Shown one piece after another: positions 54,601 to 61,252 of a stretch of 64,000 nucleotides of DNA. The notes under the pieces were generated by a model. It searched no databases. It saw nothing but the letters and a program-made list of their open reading frames with translations, and was not told where the DNA came from. The stretch's first letter is position 1. Each line of letters opens with the position of its first letter. A program made the translations under genes and the position numbers. The DNA is from Myxococcota bacterium (lineage in GTDB: Bacteria; Myxococcota_C; UBA6777): assembly GCA_023150835.1 (NCBI GenBank), contig JAKLKB010000003.1:1-64000 (forward strand), read 5' to 3'.

Positions 54601-57600
54601 GGAGCGAAGCGTTGTCCGACAGCCGCTTGCTTTGCTGTACGGAGATCCCCGCGTCCCCCTTCAAACTTTCCCAAGCATTCTCCTTTGCGGCGGCGAAGCA
54701 CAAACAGCAACAACAAACCAATCACCCAAAATGCCCGTTCTGCGGGCGGTTGTGTTGCAGAACAACCGCATCCTCCCGGAGATTGCTTTTCGGCGTTGGG
54801 GTCGTTGTCTCCGCTTCCGCCGTCCACGATCTTCGTACCTGAGCCGCCTTCGGTGTCTTTGGGTTCACTTGGCGGCGGTTCTTGCGTACCATCCGCAGCA
54901 CACTCTCCCGCCTTACACACCTGCCCTTGGGGACATTGCAACGTCAAACAAGGATCATCGACGCACTTGTTGGCCGCAGGATCACAGATGCGCCCTTCGG
55001 GGCATTTCAGCGCAGGGCATGGATCTGCAAGGCACTTTCCGCCCACACACACCTCGCCCGACGGGCATTTCACGCTCGCGCATGGGTCCTCGACGCATTG
55101 CCCTTCCACACAGCGTTTTCCTGCGGAACAAGCGATCCCCACACAAGAATCAAAGCACTTGCCCAAGCGGCAGGCTTGACCGGGCTTGCACTTCGCCGCC
55201 AAACAAGCATCCGTTTCGCACTGCCCGTTTACACAAACCGTCCCCCCCGGGCAACCGAGCCCATAACACGAGTTGTCGCGGCACTTTCCATCCCGACAAA
55301 GCTGTCCTTCTGGGCAAGTGATCGCCGCACAAGCATCGACACAACGACCTGACAAACACGCCTTGCCTTCGGGACAATCGACACCTTTGCATGGATCGCC
55401 CACGCAAAAACCTTCGATACATTGGCCGTTGTCGCTGCAATCTTGGTCTTTCTGACACGTCGCGGTGCATTTGCCTTTATAGCAGCCTTGCCCGACTTGA
55501 CATGGTGCGTTGTTGTCCACGAATCCATCGCAGTTGTTATCGATCCCGTCGCAGATCTCTTCGGCGGGCTTGGGCGCGGTGCAATCTTTCCAAAAACCGT
55601 TGATACAAGTTTCTTTGCCTTCGCCACACTCGCTTCGACAAGTGCGCGGTTCGATATCGTCGATCTTTCCATTACAATCGTTGTCTACGCCATCGCAGAC
55701 TTCGGGCTGTGGCGTGAGGCCGTCGCATCCGACAAAAACGCCCGCTTCACAAGAAGCTGTCCCTTTCCCACAAGCCCCTGTACAAGGGCGTGTTGGGATA
55801 CCTTCATCCACTTGCCCGTTGCAGTCGTTGTCTTTTCCGTCGCAGATCTCGGCTTGGGGCTGGGGAGCCGAACAACTTCCCCAGACTCCGGCCTTGCAGA
55901 CCTCTGTCCCCGCTCCACAAGCTGTCTGACAGGGACGCGAAAGCCCGTTGTCCACCGAACCATCGCAATCTTCGTCGGTATTATCGCAGGTTTCGGGCTT
56001 GGGTTGGCGTGCCGAACAAGCGCCCCAAACACCCGCATTACAGATCTGTTCGCCTGTCCCACAGGCCGATGTACACGAGCGTTTCACACCATTGTCGACT
56101 TGCCCGTCGCAGTCGTTGTCGGTGTTGTCGCAGATCTCGGGTGTTCCTTGACCTGCGGTGGCACTACAGCGTACGCCGTTTCCGTTGGTCGCACATTGAA
56201 AGATGCCCGATTGTTGGCAAGGTCCGACACCTGCGCTGCATGCTTGCCCGAGTTGCGTGAAGGTTTCATCGATCTGTCCGTTGCAGTTGTTGTCTACGCC
56301 GTCGCAGATCTCGGCGGTCGCCGCTCCTGCCGATGCATTGCACTCCGTCCCTGATCCATCGGCCTTGCAGACGCTGGTCCCTGTCTTTTGGCAAGCTCCC
56401 ACACCTGACGTACAGCTTTTGTTTTTGTCAGGGAAATCTTCGTCGACTTGTCCATCGCAATCGTTGTCCACACCATCGCATCGCTCGGCGGTGGGGATGA
56501 CTTGGCCGATGCAGTTGCCCCATTGACCGCCCGTACAAGTCTGCGTGCCTTGCTTGCAAGGCCCTTGGCCCGCTGTTCCAGCAGCCCCGCTATAACATGG
56601 GCGCGTCGTCCCGTCCGTACACTGGCAACCTTCGTCGACTTGTCCGTCGCAATCGTTGTCTTTACCGTCGCAGATCTCGGGGCTAGAGGCTCCTGCGCTT
56701 GCGCTACAAACAAGGCTTGCGCCATCCGCACTGCACAGGAAAGTTCCGCTGCGCTGACACTCTCCAAGCCCGACCGTACAGGCTTTTCCTTTATCCGAAA
56801 AGTTCTCGTCGATTTGCCCGTCGCAATCGTTGTCTTTGCCATCGCAAAGCTCCGTCGTGGGCGTTCCCGCAGAGACCGAGCATTGCGTGGCTGTACCATC
56901 CGCCCGACAAACAAACGTACCGCTGCGCAAGCACTCTCCAAGGCCCACAGTACAAGCGGTCCCCTTGTTTGCGAAGGTTTCGTCGATCTGCCCATTGCAG
57001 TTGTTGTCTTTGCCGTCGCAGATCTCGGTGCTTGGCGTCCCTGCGCTCACCGAGCATTGCGTGTTGCTTCCGTTCGCAGCACACACAAAAACGCCCGTAC
57101 GAAGGCACTCTCCAAGGCCAACGGTACAAACCGCTCCTTTGTTTGAGAACGTTTCGTCGATCTGTCCGTTGCAGTTGTTGTCGATCCCATCGCATATCTC
57201 GGCGGTTGCCGTCCCTGCGGTGGCCGAACATTGCGTGCCGCTGCCATTTGCAGCACAGACGAAGATCCCCGCACGAAGGCACGCACCGATCCCCACCGTA
57301 CAAGCCGTCCCCTTGTTCGTGAACGTTTCGTCGATCTGTCCGTTGCAATCGTTGTCCTTGCCATCGCAAAGCTCTGCTGTGGGTGTTCCTGCGGAGACAG
57401 AACACGTCACGCCATTTTGCGCAGCGTTGCATACAAGTGTCCCGTTGCGTTGACATTCTCCGACGCCCACCGTACAAGCCGTCCCTTTGGTCGGCCAAGT
57501 TTCATCGACTCGACCATCGCAGTTGTTATCGATCCCATCACAGATCTCGGCGCTGGGTGTCCCTGCGGTGACGCTACATTGAAGTGCCGTCCCTGCTGCA

Positions 57601-58889
57601 TTGCATTGCATGACACCTGTGCGCTGACAAGCTCCGACGCCCACCGTACAAGGCGCGCCTACACCCGGCAATGCGCATCCCGAGACAGTGATCTGGCAGC
57701 TTTGACGGGCATATTCGACCCCATCACCATAAACACACACATCGAAAGCATACGCTCCTGCGCTCGTTCCATTCGGCGGCGTCACGGTAATCCCCAACGA
57801 ATGAGGCCCCGTTCCTGTCGTGACGTTGGTCATCGCATCACCACTGCTCAGCCACGTTGCATAACTTGGCGGCTGATCTTTGCACAGTTCGATGCTTAGG
57901 CGGCTAATGGTCGAAGACAGCGCTTGCACGGTTTGTTGGATGAATTGAGCGATGTTGGCATTGTTCGGAAGATTGCCTTGTTGATCGAGTTGGTAAGCGT
58001 TGCCCAACGTTGTTTTCGAGTGCGTCTGCCAAAACTCAAAGACCCGCAACGGCGGCCCTCCGCCAAGACTGAGCTTGTCGGGACCGCTATAAAGCGTGAT
58101 TAGCGTGATGTTGTTGTTCTTGAGTCCGTTGATGGTATCGATCCACTTGATGTCATCGGCATTTCCAGCTACGCCATCTCGCCCGGGATCAGGCCCTGTC
58201 GTCAAGGTGTACGGATTCACCACCAAACTACATTCGTGTGGAAGCGCATCGCCATACAACACAACGAAACGCTTCGATCCTGCGCGCCATCCGACGTTTG
58301 TATCGTTGTAAAGCTCCCATAGCGCCCGACCATACGAAGCGGGATAATCTGTGTTGGGGTCTGTGCTGATCGTCCACGTGTTGATCGCGTTCGAAACGGC
58401 TGTCTTGTTGACGGTTATCCCTTGATCCAAACGATACGGATAGTCTTGGCCCGAACCGTACAACACCGCACCGCCTGTCGAGGTTTGGTAATTACAATAT
58501 TTATACGAGTTTCTGTAATCCTTAAAAGAAAAAGCCCCGAAATAAGTATCTGGGATCGCTGTCGTAATCTGGTTCATAATGCTTGTGGAGGTGGCTTTGG
58601 CCTTTGCCACCTCATCCACCATCGAAGATGTCAAGTCACTCCCAAAGATCACATCCGCCTTGGGTGGAACGGACGGCAGCGTCAGCGAGATCGTGCGGCG
58701 GATGCTTTGCCCTGCCGTCAACGTATCGTTGCAAAGGTTGGTTGCGGCTTGCTGCACAACGCCCAACGCTGGCTCGCCTGTGTCCTTGTTTTTGCCTGTG
58801 ATATCGGCTTGGTCGGGAGACACACAAGCCCAACTCCACCAAAATACCCCCATCCATACCATCCACGAACGCTGCTTCCACATACGCAT
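51615..58889 (-). CDS. giant surface protein, apparent fusion of two former genes
   Basis: An uninterrupted 2424-residue frame. Part A (1-1402): lipoprotein signal WKQRSWMVWMGVFWWSWAC, VWA-like domain with DLTSS, 13 MopE-type units (ICDGIDNNCDGRVDE), about 10 Cys-rich modules, and a MYXO-CTERM-like tail GGCGCSATQPPAERAF with RRRK at about 1400. Part B (1443-2424): a second lipoprotein signal (FFAILSVLAMGSGC), six or more ASH/choice-of-anchor-D type beta domains (LNFGRIPIGKTQVRSITLVN), and a VWA domain with DDSFS in ILFVIDDSFSMAKRQQ. An internal sorting tail followed by an internal signal peptide is not a sensible single protein. ATG at 58889 has GAGGG upstream. A TTG at 54563 with AGGAG upstream could still start part B separately (982 residues). 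Confidence 0.82.
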   Translation of the reverse strand: MRMWKQRSWMVWMGVFWWSWACVSPDQADITGKNKDTGEPALGVVQQAATNLCNDTLTAGQSIRRTISLTLPSVPPKADVIFGSDLTSSMVDEVAKAKATSTSIMNQITTAIPDTYFGAFSFKDYRNSYKYCNYQTSTGGAVLYGSGQDYPYRLDQGITVNKTAVSNAINTWTISTDPNTDYPASYGRALWELYNDTNVGWRAGSKRFVVLYGDALPHECSLVVNPYTLTTGPDPGRDGVAGNADDIKWIDTINGLKNNNITLITLYSGPDKLSLGGGPPLRVFEFWQTHSKTTLGNAYQLDQQGNLPNNANIAQFIQQTVQALSSTISRLSIELCKDQPPSYATWLSSGDAMTNVTTGTGPHSLGITVTPPNGTSAGAYAFDVCVYGDGVEYARQSCQITVSGCALPGVGAPCTVGVGACQRTGVMQCNAAGTALQCSVTAGTPSAEICDGIDNNCDGRVDETWPTKGTACTVGVGECQRNGTLVCNAAQNGVTCSVSAGTPTAELCDGKDNDCNGQIDETFTNKGTACTVGIGACLRAGIFVCAANGSGTQCSATAGTATAEICDGIDNNCNGQIDETFSNKGAVCTVGLGECLRTGVFVCAANGSNTQCSVSAGTPSTEICDGKDNNCNGQIDETFANKGTACTVGLGECLRSGTFVCRADGTATQCSVSAGTPTTELCDGKDNDCDGQIDENFSDKGKACTVGLGECQRSGTFLCSADGASLVCSASAGASSPEICDGKDNDCDGQVDEGCQCTDGTTRPCYSGAAGTAGQGPCKQGTQTCTGGQWGNCIGQVIPTAERCDGVDNDCDGQVDEDFPDKNKSCTSGVGACQKTGTSVCKADGSGTECNASAGAATAEICDGVDNNCNGQIDETFTQLGQACSAGVGPCQQSGIFQCATNGNGVRCSATAGQGTPEICDNTDNDCDGQVDNGVKRSCTSACGTGEQICNAGVWGACSARQPKPETCDNTDEDCDGSVDNGLSRPCQTACGAGTEVCKAGVWGSCSAPQPQAEICDGKDNDCNGQVDEGIPTRPCTGACGKGTASCEAGVFVGCDGLTPQPEVCDGVDNDCNGKIDDIEPRTCRSECGEGKETCINGFWKDCTAPKPAEEICDGIDNNCDGFVDNNAPCQVGQGCYKGKCTATCQKDQDCSDNGQCIEGFCVGDPCKGVDCPEGKACLSGRCVDACAAITCPEGQLCRDGKCRDNSCYGLGCPGGTVCVNGQCETDACLAAKCKPGQACRLGKCFDSCVGIACSAGKRCVEGQCVEDPCASVKCPSGEVCVGGKCLADPCPALKCPEGRICDPAANKCVDDPCLTLQCPQGQVCKAGECAADGTQEPPPSEPKDTEGGSGTKIVDGGSGDNDPNAEKQSPGGCGCSATQPPAERAFWVIGLLLLFVLRRRKGECLGKFEGGRGDLRTAKQAAVGQRFAPPLGRFFVIGVTRLEARAWFGRVGFFAILSVLAMGSGCNCDEVTQQKRSKLAVTPTNLVFPLTPVGKESVLEVELSNPETLVVKVTKLELSAGTHPSFALAKAPDLPLTLQPKETAKIALRFAPLEGGGASGRLLLWSDADNADQEGKFEVRLLSLVNAPSPVFSCVPALDFGSVRIGEKKSLDCELSNRGTADWEIAGFALSEGAEREFSASASLPMTIKSGAAAQKIQVTYSPQDQGEDQAQLFFVGKEAEPNAARPSINLRGQSATATIQVVPEFLIFPLTSQGKETTRKLAILSRGEIELTVTSAQIQGAAGNPFSVDPSVRFPLSIPVGQSFELPVIYKGSDLSRQQATLVLENSDPKQPQVSVPVYAVTDGCDLKSDPKTLNFPSKKTITVTLSNQGNRACTIKRIALDASSSKDYIMIPATWPVLSLAPNASLEFFVEYRPSDNVDDKGKIIIESDDADEPKIEIPLEAPVRVEACQLAPNPAALNFGRIPIGKTQVRSITLVNEGLKDCRITEVSVPNGSTPQQSGELQLARPVGTPVILKPSDQLPIEIRYSPTRASWVENLLTVKSDDPQRPEMKLKLLGSASRLCIRAVPEDIRFDDTMTACRARTQRVTLYNLCPQALAVQNIALSSATSKEFSIVKAPPTPLTLQLGQTAEIELGYSPTDTTQDQGILRIQNNSDALPEMEIPIQAQGTSSDTQKDIFVQSGSPKADILFVIDDSFSMAKRQQSLSQNLQIFLQEAQTRKSDFRIAVTTTSLPKEGPVTQRPGGCFVGSNDKILTPQTPNLLQAFQQLVQVGTTGDAVEQGLEAAYRALTPPVLYNPDCNLGFLRNDASLSVIFVTDEPDQSPQPLGFYQQFFESLRGSQRGRVVRISAITAPMPAKSCQDATTNGRYWTLAGAFGGSTESICAPDWSVTLKSLAASTFGLQRRFFLSRSATANTLSVSVDGKVAAPATYTFDPTTQSVAFADASTPQPSQTIEINYKVDCN
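54550..54690 (-). other. junction between parts A and B of the giant frame
   Basis: Between the RRRK tail (near 54690) and the second signal peptide lies a 40-codon linker. It contains, in minus orientation, ATAGGAGTTACGCGGTTG (54578-54561), a variant of the R1/R2 terminal repeat. The stop codon of part A is absent. The linker is best explained as the scar of a repeat element whose insertion or loss removed the stop. Confidence 0.7.
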
Positions 58890-59061
58890 ACTTCCCTCTC
58901 CTCTCACACGCCTCTGTCGTTGCGCTCGCCAAACCAAGCAGACCGCGCACCCACACAGAACAAACAAAGCGGCCATACCGCACCTTGTCGAACCCCAAAC
59001 CAAACCGCTCAAAAAAACTTTTATACACCCGCCTTTGAAGATTTCATCCCCACAAATCCCC

Positions 59062-59159
59062 CATGTTCGGACCACTTCAAGCGACTCAGACGTCGGTTTG
59101 AAAAAACGATGTTCTCTTCGCCTACACAGGGTCAAGGGAGCCGCGCTCTATGGCGGGGC
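59062..59159 (+). repeat. R2 element, plus orientation
   Basis: CCATGTTCGGACCACTTCAA, GTTCTCTTCGCCTACACAGG and AGCCGCGCTCTATGGCGGGG mark an R2 copy running directly into the 270-bp element at 59160, the same order as at 36800-36920. The 831 bases upstream of the lectin lipoprotein gene hold only repeats. Confidence 0.75.
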
Positions 59160-59427
59160 GTGGGGCAGCGCCCCATACGCGCCTTGTTAAGGTGGAAACC
59201 TCGTAGAGTCGGTCTTGATCGCCTTTTTTTTTCTCCCCCCCTCAATCCCCCCGGCCAACGGGGGGAAGTTGGAACGGGCAGCGTCTGCATCTCGTGCATA
59301 CAGCGTGCGTCATGAAAAAACAAAATCCCCGATGCTTCCGACTTTCGCTCCTTCCCCTGTTCACGGGGGAGGGCGGGGTGGGGGGCTTTCCTCCGCTTCA
59401 CCTAACGCCTATGGGGCAGCGCCCCAC
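59160..59427 (-). repeat. right copy of 270-bp inverted repeat
   Basis: The reverse complement of 36920-37192, with the same landmarks in reverse order: TACGCGCCTTGTTAAGGTGG, GTGCATACAGCGTGCGTCAT, TCCCCTGTTCACGGGGGAGG, CGCCTATGGGGCAGCGCCCC. Differences are a few substitutions and a variable stretch near 59200-59225. Confidence 0.9.
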
Positions 59428-59439
59428 AAATCTATCCAA

Positions 59440-59522
59440 CCCATCCAACCTATCCGACCTATCCGACATATCCAACTGCACCACCCCGCAGCGGAAAAAA
59501 AATGAGAGCTTTTTTTTTCGCT
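59440..59522. repeat. 10-bp degenerate repeats and an A/T hairpin
   Basis: A run of TATCCAACC/TATCCGACC units (59440-59475) is followed by a hairpin AGCGGAAAAAAAA (59490-59502) with TTTTTTTTCGCT (59511-59522). The hairpin could end transcripts coming from either side. The remaining sequence up to 59720 contains the promoter and leader of the lectin lipoprotein gene but no recognisable motif. Confidence 0.6.
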
Positions 59523-59720
59523 TCGACAACCCTCCCCGAAAACGCGATCTGCTTTTGGGGATAGCCTCGCCCCACCAAAGCAAACCCCAATAACGGAACT
59601 TTTGCTACACAAAATATTTCGTTATCATGGATTCGCTTATCTTCACTATCTGAGGCAAAAAAAAACTTTTTTCTTGCTAGAAAACGCGAATAGACTGGAT
59701 CACCAAGAAAGGATTCTTCG

Positions 59721-61196
59721 ATGCAGACGAAGCGACTTTTTTATCTTTTGACGCTCCTTGGTCTGATGGCTGTCCCTCATCTGATGGTGTCGGGTTGTGC
59801 AAGTCCCCGTTGTGGCGATGGTATCGTTCAGAAGGATTACACCGACTCAAGCGGTGCGACTGTGACGGAAGAATGTGATGACGGAAACAGCGACAACACC
59901 GATGGTTGCACCAGTTCGTGCAAGCTGGCCGTCTGCGGGGATGGGTATATCCAAACAGGGGTGGAAGAGTGCGACAACGGCAGCAAAAATGCCGATGATG
60001 CGACGTGTACCAAGTCGTGCAAGATCGCCAAGTGCGGTGACGGCCTTGTCCAAAAAGGTGAAGAGTGCGACGACGGCAACACCAACAACAACGATGCTTG
60101 CCTCAACACCTGCGTCAAAGCCACCTGTGGCGATGGCTTCGTTCAAAAAGATGTTGAAGAGTGCGATGACGCCAACAAAAACAACAACGATTCTTGTACA
60201 AACGCTTGCAAACTAAACGTCTGTGGGGACGGCTTTGTGCATATAGGTGTTGAAGCCTGTGACGATGGAAACCAAGAAGACACCGATGGTTGCACCAAGC
60301 TTTGCCGCCTTCCGACTTGCGGCGATGGCATCGTCCAAAAAGGCGAAGAGTGCGACGACGGCAACAACACCAACACCGATGCTTGCCTCAATACTTGCAT
60401 CAAAGCCTCTTGTGGCGATGGTATCATCCAAGCCGGAACCGAAGAGTGCGATGACGCCAACAAAAACAACAACGACGGATGCACCAACACTTGCAAGATC
60501 GCCAAATGCGGTGATGGTTTCGTCCAAAAAGATGTCGAAGAATGCGACAACGGCCCCAACAACAGCGACACAGGCTCCTGCACAACCGCTTGCAAAAAAG
60601 CCACTTGCGGCGACGGCTTTGTCCAACCGGGCGAAGAGTGCGACGACGGCCCGAACAACAGCAACACAGGCGCTTGTACGCTTGCTTGTAAAAAAGCCAA
60701 GTGCGGTGACGGCCTTGTCCAAAAAGGCGTCGAAGAATGCGACGACGGCAACACCAACGACGGGGATTGGTGCAACGCAACCTGCAAACGCGAGTGCATC
60801 CTTGGAAGCGCCAAAAAACTCGATGGCAACAGTTGTTATATGGCCTTTAACACCACGCTATCTTGGCGTGACGCAGCAGCCGCTTGTTCGATCGTCGGAG
60901 CGCACCTTGCCAACATCGGAAGCGCCGCCGAAAACACCCTTGTCACCGACTTGATCAAGACAGGCGCAGCCGCTTGGATCGGTTTGACCGATCAATACGG
61001 CGAAGGCACCTTTGTTTGGGACGAAGGCAAAAACCGCTATACCGCCCCCACCTTTACCAAATGGGCCGCCAACCAACCCGACAACAACCCGGGCGGCAAC
61101 GCAAACTGCGCGCAGATATCCACCACAGGCGACTGGTCTGACGAAGCCTGCACCCAACTCAAACCCTACGTTTGCAAATACACTTGGCCTCAATAG
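59721..61196 (+). CDS. DUF4215 cysteine-rich lipoprotein with C-type lectin domain
   Basis: A 491-residue lipoprotein: signal YLLTLLGLMAVPHLMVSGC, then ten tandem units of the form CGDGLVQKGEECDDGNTNNN (DUF4215, Myxococcus-type Cys-rich repeat) to about residue 355. Residues 360-490 are a C-type lectin-like domain: SCYMAFNTTLSWRDAAAAC, AWIGLTDQYGEGTFVWDEGK, WAANQPDNNPGGNANCAQI and GDWSDEACTQLKPYVCK. The QPD motif is the one used for galactose-type calcium-dependent sugar binding. It is likely an outer-membrane adhesin or prey/glycan receptor. AAAGGA lies upstream of the ATG. The next gene starts 56 bases later and shares the repeat type. Confidence 0.88.
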   Translation: MQTKRLFYLLTLLGLMAVPHLMVSGCASPRCGDGIVQKDYTDSSGATVTEECDDGNSDNTDGCTSSCKLAVCGDGYIQTGVEECDNGSKNADDATCTKSCKIAKCGDGLVQKGEECDDGNTNNNDACLNTCVKATCGDGFVQKDVEECDDANKNNNDSCTNACKLNVCGDGFVHIGVEACDDGNQEDTDGCTKLCRLPTCGDGIVQKGEECDDGNNTNTDACLNTCIKASCGDGIIQAGTEECDDANKNNNDGCTNTCKIAKCGDGFVQKDVEECDNGPNNSDTGSCTTACKKATCGDGFVQPGEECDDGPNNSNTGACTLACKKAKCGDGLVQKGVEECDDGNTNDGDWCNATCKRECILGSAKKLDGNSCYMAFNTTLSWRDAAAACSIVGAHLANIGSAAENTLVTDLIKTGAAAWIGLTDQYGEGTFVWDEGKNRYTAPTFTKWAANQPDNNPGGNANCAQISTTGDWSDEACTQLKPYVCKYTWPQ

Positions 61197-61252
61197 CGAA
61201 GATGCCCTCCCTCCGTTTTCAACAGTTTTGCTCCGCTGAGGAGGTTTTTTCC

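Noticed and set aside
3606-59427. CRISPR array
   Set aside because: The repeats are long, dispersed, inverted and without regular spacers; no cas gene is present.
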